Shown: one piece after another, positions 1 to 7,424 of the stretch
Position numbering within the stretch: the stretch's first letter is position 1
Layout: every line of letters begins with the position of its first letter
NCBI GenBank assembly: GCA_011192015.1
Contig: DUET01000089.1
Coordinates: 1 to 59,428, forward strand
Direction of reading: 5' to 3'
DNA length: 59,428 nucleotides
From: Anaerolineae bacterium
Lineage (GTDB): Bacteria > Chloroflexota > Anaerolineae > Anaerolineales > E44-bin32
Notes under the pieces: model-generated
Database searches by the model: none
What the model saw: the letters and a program-made list of their open reading frames with translations, nothing else
What the model was told of the DNA's origin: nothing
Made by a program: the position numbers and the translations under genes

Positions 1-927
1 CCCTATGAAACCGTGGTCGAGGAGTTCAGTCTCGTGGCGCCTTCCGGCAACCGCATCTACGGGATGATCCGACGACCCGATCCGGCGCGGTATCCGGACC
101 TGTGCTTTGCTGCCGTGGTCTCGGTGCCCGGAGGCATCCAACCCGGCAGGTTGGAGGCGCTGGGCGGGGAGGCGCGCATGCTCGCCGAGGCGGGAATGGT
201 GGTGGTCACGTTCAATGCCGAGGGCCGCGTGGACACTTCTCCGCAGGACATCGCCTCCGAGGGAACGGAGGACACCAACGGCTTCCGGCAGCAGGACACG
301 CTTTGTGCACTCGTGGAGTATGTCATGGATTTACCCTATGTGATCGCCGACAATGTGGGTTTGCGCACCCAATCCTTCGGCATCGCCATGGGCGCCGGCT
401 GCGCGGGCCGTTATCCGGAGATTCCCATCAAGTACATCGTAGACGGCGAGGGACCGCCGAACAGCTTCGTCACCTGCCAGGAACCCTATTCCCTGGACGA
501 CGATCCGGGCAACGATAAGCACGAGACCGTCTTCGGGATCTTGGACCACTACAGCACATCCCGGGACGATTCCCCCGAAAACCTGGCGTTCTGGGCGGAG
601 CGGGAGGCGATCCGCTTCATCGGAGATTTCCGGGGCCGCTACCTGCGGCTGCAGGCGGAGTGGGATCATTCACAACCGCCATCCAGTCTGCCCGAGGCTC
701 CGGCCTTCGAATTGCCCCCGCTCTGGTGGCAGAACAAACACACCACCGACATCGTCAACGCGGCCGTTGTGGGAGGGGTGCCGTGGGTGCGCGTGAATCT
801 CCCCGAGCAAGCGAATGCGGTTAATGCCATGTACGATGAGAATCGCCGACCGGTGTTCCTGCCCGGTAGATTGGCGGATGCGCCATGGGCGGTCCGGGCG
901 GTCATCGAGATGGCGCGCATGGATTGA
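1..927 (+). CDS. Alpha/beta hydrolase-like protein, 5' partial
   Basis: The frame is open from base 1, so the true start and any signal peptide lie outside the window; a GTG at 13 is only an internal candidate. The visible 308 residues have the look of an alpha/beta hydrolase of the dienelactone hydrolase or prolyl-oligopeptidase type. There is a beta-strand and oxyanion region (SVPGGIQPGR), then a possible nucleophile elbow around QSFGIAMG, where the first Gly of GxSxG is replaced. The substrate is unknown. It ends in TGA and is followed by 287 bases without a gene. The family assignment rests on fold-like motifs only, and a catalytically inactive relative is possible. Confidence 0.5.
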   Translation, partial: PYETVVEEFSLVAPSGNRIYGMIRRPDPARYPDLCFAAVVSVPGGIQPGRLEALGGEARMLAEAGMVVVTFNAEGRVDTSPQDIASEGTEDTNGFRQQDTLCALVEYVMDLPYVIADNVGLRTQSFGIAMGAGCAGRYPEIPIKYIVDGEGPPNSFVTCQEPYSLDDDPGNDKHETVFGILDHYSTSRDDSPENLAFWAEREAIRFIGDFRGRYLRLQAEWDHSQPPSSLPEAPAFELPPLWWQNKHTTDIVNAAVVGGVPWVRVNLPEQANAVNAMYDENRRPVFLPGRLADAPWAVRAVIEMARMD

Positions 928-1214
928 GATACCCCTTGCGCTGCGGGTGGTTTTCGGGATAATGAGAGTGAAACACGATCTGGGAACCATCTAATAACGA
1001 GTGATCCGGTTGAACATCTTGCGGTGTGATCACCGATCGGCTCCGGAATTCATGAGACTTCCTTTTAACCTCACCAGCTCGAGGAAACCACTTGCAGTCT
1101 TATCCAGGACCTAGCTTTGTCGATGATCGCAATGGGTGGATGGCGGTCCATAGTATAGAATTTGTCGAATATGTTGGGGCGAAACAAGCATAATTTCGCT
1201 CGAGGAATGCGCCA

Positions 1215-2981
1215 ATGACTGATAAGGGATCCATGCGTCGTATCCTGAACCGCATGAGAGACGGAATGTCGGCAGGAAAATTGGGGGCCATACTGCCCTA
1301 CGTCGTCATCATCGTGCTCACGATCCTGCTTTCGATCTGGATCCAATGGGGAACGACGGGCAGCTTCGCCAATGGCGACGCGTACATCCATATGGCCTAT
1401 GCAAAGAACCTGGCCACGCGCCAGGAGCTGACCTACAATCCCGGGAATCACGAGGGTATCGGAACCTCGAGCATCCTATGGACATTCGTGCTGGCAATCT
1501 TGCACTGGTTCCAGGGTTCTCCGGTTCTGTGGGCGAGGGTTTTCGGCATTGGATTGCTCGCGCTGGGAGCATGCCTGATCTACGACATCACGTGGTCGGT
1601 CCTGCGAAGGCATGCCGCACAACCGAAGCGAATCCTGGCCATGGGCGTTGCCATGCTGGCCATGCTCTCCGGGAACATGATCTGGTCAGCGCAGAGCGGG
1701 ATGGAGACGATTCTGTTCGTCGCTCTGGGCTTGCTGGCGCTGAAAGCCTACGCTTCGGAGCATCGTTTCCTGCTCGGAGCCGTGCTCGGATTGCTGGTGT
1801 TGACAAGGATCGAGGGCGTGATCCTTGCCGGCGCTGTGTTCCTGATCGATCTCCTGCATAAGCGGCGCATTTCCTCCGGCATGCTCAAGACCGCAGCCCC
1901 CATCGCCCTGCTGGTCCTGCCCTGGATGGGTTACCTGCAGTTGCGGGAGGGCGCTCCCACGACCAACAGCTTGAATGCGAGGAACTTTTACCTAAAAGAG
2001 GTGAACGGTCGCATCGCAGGAGAGTTTCCCAAGCTGGCCTGGCTCTTCAACACGCCGGTGATCCTGTACGTGGTCTCCTGGATCGTCTTTCTCGTGATCT
2101 ACAACACTGGTTTGACGTCTTTCATCGGGCCGGCGGCTGAAGTGCATATCAACGAGTTGGCGACTACGCTGGACATCTCCATTCCAGGCGTGACGATTGG
2201 ATTGATCATCAGCCTGGCGCTGGTAGCCAATGCCATCCACTGGCTTTGGAGCAGCCGCAAATTACTCTCCCTGAAGTATGCCGAGGATCGCATGCTGCTG
2301 ATCCTGGGGCTCTGGATGGCGCTCCACAACCTGGCTTATGCCCTATTTCTCCCCCGCTTCGGCGGAGGCGGTCGCTATGCGCCCTTCAACACCATGCTCT
2401 ACTGGGTTCTGCTTGGTGTGGGTGCGTATACCTTCATGAGGCGCAAACTCAGGATCGTGGGCGTCGGATGTGTGGTACTGCTCATGGCCTTCAGCCTGAA
2501 CTACTGGAAGGACGTGTATTTTGCGAACACCGACAATCTCACCAATGTCCGCGAAGCCGCTGCCCACTACATCGACGAGCAGCTTCCGCCGGATCGGGCC
2601 ATCGGCGCCATCGACATCGGCGTGCAGCGGTATTTCGCCCAGCAACCGGTCGTGGATCTTGCCGGACACATCAACTCGGATGTTCTGACATACTGGGAAT
2701 CCGAGGGCGGCGTCTCGGATTACCTCTTCGACAAGCAGCTCTGCCACATCTCGGTGCAAGGCCCGCTGGATGGCGTGGGGCTGGACATCGCCCATGCGCT
2801 GGGTTTGGACAGCGATGAGCGCTTCGACCTCGTGCCGGAGATCGTGTTTGCCACGCCGATCGACCAATGGAAGCGGGGCGTGGGACCCCATCTCTACATG
2901 CCGGCCACGTATATCTATCGCATCCAGTGGCATGATCAGACATTCTGCGACGATGTTCTACCGGTGTCTCAGGGATCGTAG
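1215..2981 (+). CDS. GT-C superfamily membrane glycosyltransferase
   Basis: A 588-residue polytopic membrane protein. After a short basic N-terminus comes a first membrane helix (about residues 27-45), then a GDAYIHMAYAKNL loop and a YNPG..EGIGTSSILW segment. This is the pattern of GT-C enzymes (ArnT/PMT-like and mycobacterial mannosyltransferase-like), in which an acidic residue in the first extracytoplasmic loop is catalytic. About ten further hydrophobic segments follow, and a soluble C-terminal part of roughly 150 residues contains ...PPDRAIGAIDIGVQRYF. It probably transfers a sugar from a polyprenyl-phosphate donor on the outer face of the membrane. The start is supported by GAGGAA eight bases upstream. 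Donor and acceptor cannot be told. Confidence 0.7.
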   Translation: MTDKGSMRRILNRMRDGMSAGKLGAILPYVVIIVLTILLSIWIQWGTTGSFANGDAYIHMAYAKNLATRQELTYNPGNHEGIGTSSILWTFVLAILHWFQGSPVLWARVFGIGLLALGACLIYDITWSVLRRHAAQPKRILAMGVAMLAMLSGNMIWSAQSGMETILFVALGLLALKAYASEHRFLLGAVLGLLVLTRIEGVILAGAVFLIDLLHKRRISSGMLKTAAPIALLVLPWMGYLQLREGAPTTNSLNARNFYLKEVNGRIAGEFPKLAWLFNTPVILYVVSWIVFLVIYNTGLTSFIGPAAEVHINELATTLDISIPGVTIGLIISLALVANAIHWLWSSRKLLSLKYAEDRMLLILGLWMALHNLAYALFLPRFGGGGRYAPFNTMLYWVLLGVGAYTFMRRKLRIVGVGCVVLLMAFSLNYWKDVYFANTDNLTNVREAAAHYIDEQLPPDRAIGAIDIGVQRYFAQQPVVDLAGHINSDVLTYWESEGGVSDYLFDKQLCHISVQGPLDGVGLDIAHALGLDSDERFDLVPEIVFATPIDQWKRGVGPHLYMPATYIYRIQWHDQTFCDDVLPVSQGS

Positions 2982-3089
2982 CTTCGTACCGGCAGGCGAA
3001 TTATCATGGGGGGACGATCAAACCTTGGTGGAGGTATGGGATGATCCTTCCAGGGGGGAGAGCGAAGGATCATCAGAAGGTGTTATGCG

Positions 3090-3239
3090 ATGGTCGATAA
3101 CCCAGTTTTCCGTCGCGGGCAGGCGATGCTCGAGTATGCCTTTATCCTTGTATTGATTGCCGTCATCGTCCTTTCCGTGCTGACTGAATTCGGATCCGCC
3201 GTCGGTAATATCTTCAGCAACATCATCGCCAACATCTGA
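3090..3239 (+). CDS. Flp-type (type IVb) pilin-like small protein
   Basis: A 49-residue gene, too short for usual ORF cut-offs. It starts at ATG 3090 with GAAGG nine bases upstream and stops at TGA 3237. The protein has a short basic leader (VFRRGQ), then A-M-L-E-Y followed by a long hydrophobic stretch (AFILVLIAVIVLSVL), and ends in GNIFSNIIANI. Flp pilins share a Gly/Gln-x(2)-x-E-Y segment with Glu five residues into the mature helix; here G10-Q11 and E15-Y16 fit. No Tad secretion or prepilin peptidase gene is nearby, so it is an orphan pilin or pilin-like peptide. Confidence 0.75.
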   Translation: MVDNPVFRRGQAMLEYAFILVLIAVIVLSVLTEFGSAVGNIFSNIIANI

Positions 3240-3547
3240 TCCGGCAGATCGGTACTTCCCATCGATTACACATTCTTCATGTGCAGAACATTCGAAGCGG
3301 AGAATGTCTATAAGAACGTGCTATCTGCGATGTTTCGATTCTCATCCGTCATTCCGAGTGAGGTCGACGATCGAGAGAGGAATCCCCCATACGCTTTATA
3401 AAGACTTCCGCTTCCTGAGCGAGATCTCGATCGTGTTCATCCCTTGTCAAATGATTATTGTCGTTTTAAAGCGTCACTGAAACCCGTTCTCCCCATCTGC
3501 TTTTGTCACCACCCCGGATCGTTTCTTGAGCGCGAGGGAATCTCCCT
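3240..3547. other. Intergenic region, no feature recognised
   Basis: About 308 bases between the pilin-like gene and the acyltransferase-like gene. No ORF with a plausible start, no RNA gene and no strong hairpin with a T-run was seen. A GAGGGA ribosome site near the right end belongs to the gene at 3548. Confidence 0.5.
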
Positions 3548-4561
3548 ATGATGGAACTTTCCAGCCGATTGAAGTCCTATCGAAAAGGGGCATGGGGAAA
3601 AAGCAAGCCCGTGGATGAGGATGGACGTATCAAAGCGATCGATCAGTTTCGTGGATTTGCGATCATCTTGATGGTGATCATAAACTTTGGGACCACGATC
3701 GAGTCTGTCCCCAGCTGGTTGAAGCATGCCCCGGATGTCGGGTTGTATTTCGCCGACCTGGGCGCACCGGCGTTCATCTTTGCCATCGGCCTCACCTATG
3801 GTCTCTCCTTTCATCGCCGCACGGCCAGAGACGGGTTGTCCGCCGCGATCGGGCATTTCGTTCGCCGCTACCTGGCCATCCTCGGGATTGGCGCCATCTT
3901 TTCGGCAGGGAAATTCATGATCGGGATGAGCGAAAGCGCAGTGGATTGGGGCGTGCTCCAGACGCTTGGATGCTGCGGATTGATCACGCTGCTGGTCATC
4001 CGTCTCCCCACAGGGATCCGCATAGCGGTCGGTCTGGCATTGCTCGTTGTCTACCAATTATTCCTCGACGCGTATTGGCTGGATCGCGTGTTGAGTGTAA
4101 CGCATGGCGGCTTGCTGGGTTCGTTGAGCTGGTCGGTGATCCTGATCCTGGCGACCGTTTTCGCGGATGTCTACTACAACATGGACCGTCGAAAATATTT
4201 CCCGCTTCTGTCCTTCCTCACATTTCTCGCTGGTTTTGTCCTGGCGCTGATCGTGCCTGTGAGCAAGATGCGCGTTTCCGCATCGTATGACCTGGTTACC
4301 CTGGGATTCTGCGGCATCGTATTCTCGGAGTTCTACCTCACGAATTTCGACCTCCGGTACTTTGCCGCCTGGGGGAAAAATCCGCTCCTGCTGTACTTCC
4401 TGGGCTTGCTTATGACGGGCCTCTTCATGCTTCCCGGCATTCCATGGTGGCATGCCGAAGCGCCGCTCTGGCTGGCCGGCCTGCAGGCGGCGGCGTTGGT
4501 GCTTGTCCTGGGAGCGCTGGCGCGGTACTGGGATAATAGGGGATTCAAGTTTTCTCTTTAG
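3548..4561 (+). CDS. Heparan-alpha-glucosaminide N-acetyltransferase-like membrane protein (DUF1624/YeiB type)
   Basis: A 337-residue membrane protein. Residues 28-50 read IKAIDQFRGFAIILMVIINF, matching the opening of the HGSNAT/DUF1624 and YeiB families (R-G-x(2)-I-x(2)-M). The next helix contains LGAPAFIFAIGLTYGLS, and about eight more membrane helices follow. Known members move acyl groups across the membrane onto sugars, or have unknown roles. The start is one of two adjacent ATGs, preceded by GAGGGA. It stands alone between non-coding stretches, so its partner substrate is not indicated. Confidence 0.7.
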   Translation: MMELSSRLKSYRKGAWGKSKPVDEDGRIKAIDQFRGFAIILMVIINFGTTIESVPSWLKHAPDVGLYFADLGAPAFIFAIGLTYGLSFHRRTARDGLSAAIGHFVRRYLAILGIGAIFSAGKFMIGMSESAVDWGVLQTLGCCGLITLLVIRLPTGIRIAVGLALLVVYQLFLDAYWLDRVLSVTHGGLLGSLSWSVILILATVFADVYYNMDRRKYFPLLSFLTFLAGFVLALIVPVSKMRVSASYDLVTLGFCGIVFSEFYLTNFDLRYFAAWGKNPLLLYFLGLLMTGLFMLPGIPWWHAEAPLWLAGLQAAALVLVLGALARYWDNRGFKFSL

Positions 4562-4678
4562 ATTCCTGCGGGGAATGTTGTTTTTGTGATGCACGCGGCT
4601 GAAATGGGCATGCGCGTCTGATCAGGGGAAGGGTTTTCGACCTTACCCAGCGCTGCTTGTGCGAAATCAACATTGTAG

Positions 4679-4699
4679 GGGCGTGCCAGCGGCACGCCC
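4679..4699. repeat. REP-like palindrome upstream of the RAYT gene
   Basis: Inverted repeat with a 9-bp perfect stem (GGGCGTGCC / GGCACGCCC) and an AGC loop, preceded by TTGTAG at 4673-4678. It lies 25 bases before the start of a REP-associated tyrosine transposase. A related TTGTAG-headed palindrome lies inside that gene and a TTGTAGGGGCG copy at 15088, which suggests a small REP family mobilised by this transposase. Confidence 0.7.
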
Positions 4700-4723
4700 G
4701 GGATGACAGCAAGGGGGATTGCC

Positions 4724-5272
4724 ATGGACGAATCAAGCGAACCCCGAAGGTGGGATTCTCTGCGCCTACACGCTTGGGATTACACCTCCCCAGGAGCCTA
4801 TTTCACCACGATTTGCACCAAGGGGCGAAAATCCTTCTTTGGACGAATCCAAAACGGTGAAGTGCACCTCTCTACTGTAGGGAAACAAGCTCACTGCCTC
4901 TGGGAACGGATCCCGCATCATCACTCACATCTGGTACTCGATGAGTTCATCATCATGCCCAATCATGTGCACGGGATTATCTTCATTCATGAAGTTGTAG
5001 CGGCGTTTCATGAAACGCCGCCACGCCACAAGAAAACAGGATCTTCGCAGAGGATGTCTGCGATATCGCCAAAGCCAGGTAGTTTGAGCGTCGTGGTTCG
5101 TCTCTATAAGGGAGCCGTCACACGCTGGGCGAGAGCGCATGGATATCATGACTTCTCATGGCAATCTCGGTTTCACGAACATGTCATCCGGAACGAACGG
5201 GAACTCGACAGCATCCGGCGCTACATCCGCCTGAATCCGAAGCGGTGGTCGATGGATCGGTTTCATCCTTGA
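4724..5272 (+). CDS. REP-associated tyrosine transposase (RAYT, Y1/HUH family)
   Basis: A 182-residue IS200-like transposase of the RAYT type. It has the metal-binding HUH motif in MPNHVHGI (about residue 82) and the typical C-terminal pattern W-Q-x-R-F-H-E-H-V-I-R-N-E...I-R-x-Y-I-x-x-N-P-x-x-W. Known RAYTs nick and move REP palindromes as single-stranded DNA. The start at ATG 4724 is preferred to an upstream ATG because AAGGGGG sits six bases before it. It has no flanking terminal inverted repeats and is a single domesticated gene, as RAYTs usually are. A perfect palindrome inside the coding sequence (5000-5021) encodes part of a variable loop. Confidence 0.85.
   Translation: MDESSEPRRWDSLRLHAWDYTSPGAYFTTICTKGRKSFFGRIQNGEVHLSTVGKQAHCLWERIPHHHSHLVLDEFIIMPNHVHGIIFIHEVVAAFHETPPRHKKTGSSQRMSAISPKPGSLSVVVRLYKGAVTRWARAHGYHDFSWQSRFHEHVIRNERELDSIRRYIRLNPKRWSMDRFHP
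5000..5021. repeat. Perfect 22-bp palindrome inside the RAYT gene
   Basis: Eleven-base arms with no loop (arm GCGGCGTTTCA), preceded by GTTGTA, which resembles the head of the REP copy at 4673. It is in frame and codes for a loop between the HUH motif and the C-terminal helix of the transposase. It looks like a REP-type palindrome inserted into the transposase gene. Confidence 0.6.
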
Positions 5273-5418
5273 ATCCATAGAGGTGGATTTATTTTGTACC
5301 TGTTGATTTCAGAGGATTCGCCGTTTGACCCTGACGGTCATATCGGGAGGAGACGCCCATGCGCAGTGTGCGCGGCTCAAGGGCATGGGGGATTTCGATT
5401 ACGATGTTCGTTCTCGCA

Positions 5419-6148
5419 TTACCAGTCGCCCACGATTTCACCTGATAGCGGCAAGGATTGAAGCTTCTGGAATTGCAGTATGGCAAGGTTGTTCAGCCAT
5501 TCAAGATCCACAGGATTTCCTTCATTGACCACAAACATGTGCACCAAGACATTTCTGAACCTAAAGGGCATCCAGTAATTCTGCCCGATCGTTCCTGGTG
5601 TACGCTCTGTCTGGAAATTACATATGTAGCCTGAATCAGAAAACTCTAATTCACCCATCATATCCATTTCGAAAATACTTGGCGACATACACTCCGTCCA
5701 GTGAGGATGCTCCCACAATGTCCCTGAAGAGCTCGAGCTGGATCGTGATCCTCATCGGGATCCCAGCTTCTGCTGCGTTATTACTGATTTTATAACCCAA
5801 TACAAAGTTGTTTTCCTCCATCCAGGCATATGCATCGGGATGCGTAGCGGACTGGAGTGAGTCAGGAATGGAAATTTCCACCCAGTAATCTTTCGAATAG
5901 GACGCATTCAACGCGAGATCTTCGAGCTTGGCGATGAGGGATTCCGGATGCGCATCGATGACTCTTAAATCGGGAGTGGAGGTTGGCGGTGGAGCTGTTG
6001 TCGAGGTAGGTGAAGGCATGGTCGATGGGGTTGCTGAGGGGATGGCAGAAAGTATTGCCGATGGGGTTATGGTGGGAGCGCTTGATGGTGCGCATCCCGC
6101 AAGCCCGATCCATGCGATGAGTGTGCAAATGATGATCCGTCTTATCAT
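5419..6148 (-). pseudogene. Frameshifted lipoprotein gene
   Basis: The N-terminal part (6148 down to 5651, 165 residues) starts with a good ribosome site (AGGAGG, eight bases) and a lipoprotein signal ending in GLAGC. A Thr/Pro/Ser-rich linker and a folded region follow, ending at VYVAKYFRNGYDG and a stop. A second frame from about 5690 down to 5419 continues with ...IFEMDMMGELEFSDSGYICNFQ and on to GEIVGDW. The two frames overlap around 5651-5690 and together make one domain of about 240 residues, so a single-base indel in that interval is likely. It is either a real pseudogene or an assembly error. Function is unknown. Confidence 0.6.
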
Positions 6149-6262
6149 CTAGGTTCCTCCTAGGCGCCAATCCTATCAACAGAAGGATTGGGAACCAAGA
6201 TCAACGATAATCCCCCCAATCGGAGGGGAGTCGACCAGGGTGTCGTTCATGCCGCAAACCAA

Positions 6263-6288
6263 AAGCCGCTTCCCGAAAGAAGCGGCTT
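6263..6288 (-). terminator. Terminator of the tRNA operon
   Basis: Nine-bp stem (AAGCCGCTT / AAGCGGCTT) with an eight-base loop, followed on the minus strand by TTGGTTT. It lies just downstream of the last tRNA gene. Confidence 0.7.
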
Positions 6289-6291
6289 CAG

Positions 6292-6365
6292 CGCCCTCGG
6301 CGTGACTCGAACACGCGGCCCCTTACTCCGCAAGCAAGTGCTCTAATCCACTGAGCTACGAGGGC
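6292..6365 (-). tRNA. tRNA-Arg (anticodon GCG)
   Basis: A cloverleaf folds cleanly on the minus strand: acceptor GCCCTCG/CGAGGGC, D-stem GCTC/GAGC, anticodon stem CTTGC/GTAAG with loop TTGCGGA, and T-arm GCGTG-TTCGAGT-CACGC. The loop gives anticodon GCG, which reads CGC. CCA is not encoded. It is third in a three-tRNA cluster. Confidence 0.9.
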
Positions 6366-6395
6366 ATGCTATGGGCCGGCACTGCCAGCGCCAGG

Positions 6396-6486
6396 CGGGG
6401 AGGGAGGGATTCGAACCCTCGGTAGAGGCTTTAACCCCTACAAGCGCTTAGCAGGCGCCCCCGTTCAACCACTCCGGCACCTCCCC
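6396..6486 (-). tRNA. tRNA-Ser (anticodon GCT)
   Basis: A class II tRNA with a long variable arm on the minus strand. The acceptor is GGGGAGG/CCTCCCC, the anticodon loop CTGCTAA gives GCT (reads AGC/AGU), and the T-arm is GAGGG-TTCGAAT-CCCTC. CCA is not encoded. Confidence 0.92.
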
Positions 6487-6495
6487 AACATTGCT

Positions 6496-6586
<91 letters not shown>

Positions 6587-6610
6587 GGTGTTCCCTTCCC
6601 AGGCGCTGGC

Positions 6611-6639
6611 ATTCTACCATGCTGCCTGGGGGGTGTAAA
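6611..6639 (-). promoter_or_regulatory. Sigma-70-type promoter of the tRNA operon
   Basis: On the minus strand TTTACA (6639-6634), a 17-base spacer and TAGAAT (6616-6611); both hexamers match the consensus in five of six bases. Transcription would start about 18 bases before tRNA-Ser(TGA). Confidence 0.7.
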
Positions 6640-6680
6640 GCGGAACGCCGTCCAAACGCCCGTCCATCCCCGAAATAGCA

Positions 6681-7406
6681 TCAGCTTTCCGACGCCGGCG
6701 CCCAAACCTGATACAGGCCCAGCTTCCCGCCCTCACCGTCCGAATGGAAGGTCTCCTCGACGGCGAACCCGCAGCGCCGGGCCAGATCGGCCAGCTCCTC
6801 CGGGCTGAAATGATGCACGTAGCGCAGCCCGTAGCCGCCGCGCCGCCAGTCCATGAGATGGTCGCCAGGCTCCACGTCCTGCTCCCGAAGCTCGATCGCG
6901 TCCCAGGGCACCACGCGCGCCTGCAGGCGCTCGCTGGCCAGGAAATTCCACACCGAGATCACGGCCCTGCCGTCCTCCGCCAGCAGGTCATGCACCGCCT
7001 GCACGACGCGCCTGCGCAGCGCATCGCCGGGAAGGTGGTGCAGCGTGGCGAAGGCGAAGATGCGGTCGAAGGGCGCTTCCGGAAGCGCGTTCCAGGCCGG
7101 ATCCGCCAGATCGGCTTCCTCGAAGCGCGCCCGGGGATGGGGCTGGTCCTCACGGGCGGCGCCCAGCAGGGCGGGGCTGGCGTCCAGGCCCACGTAGGTC
7201 CCGGCATGCCCGCGCGCCGCCAGCCGGCGCGCCAGCTCGCCGTTGCTGCATCCCAGGTCGAGCACGGAGGCGTCCAGGGGCAGCGTCTCCAGGATGCGCA
7301 GTACGCCGGGCTGCAGCCGCTGGCGCGTTTCCGAGAACGACGGCGCAAACGTTTGGTAGAATTCGCGATTGAGGCGCAGCAGTTGCGCACGGATGCGTTC
7401 GTCCAT
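6681..7406 (-). CDS. Class I SAM methyltransferase, Trm9/ALKBH8-like
   Basis: A 241-residue SAM-dependent methyltransferase. Motif I is VLDLGCSNGELARRL (about residue 42) and the acidic motif II is YVGLDAS. Then come DRIFAFATLHHLPGD and GRAVISVWNF, the layout of Trm9/ALKBH8-type tRNA wobble-uridine methyltransferases. The start at ATG 7406 lies only 18 bases from the divergent elp3 start, so the two genes share a promoter region. In eukaryotes Elongator (Elp3) makes cm5U34 and Trm9 methylates it to mcm5U34, so the pairing suggests the same two-step modification here. The frame stays open upstream across elp3, but that stretch is antisense shadow. Confidence 0.7.
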   Translation of the reverse strand: MDERIRAQLLRLNREFYQTFAPSFSETRQRLQPGVLRILETLPLDASVLDLGCSNGELARRLAARGHAGTYVGLDASPALLGAAREDQPHPRARFEEADLADPAWNALPEAPFDRIFAFATLHHLPGDALRRRVVQAVHDLLAEDGRAVISVWNFLASERLQARVVPWDAIELREQDVEPGDHLMDWRRGGYGLRYVHHFSPEELADLARRCGFAVEETFHSDGEGGKLGLYQVWAPASES

Positions 7407-7424
7407 GAGAGGATTATACGTCCG

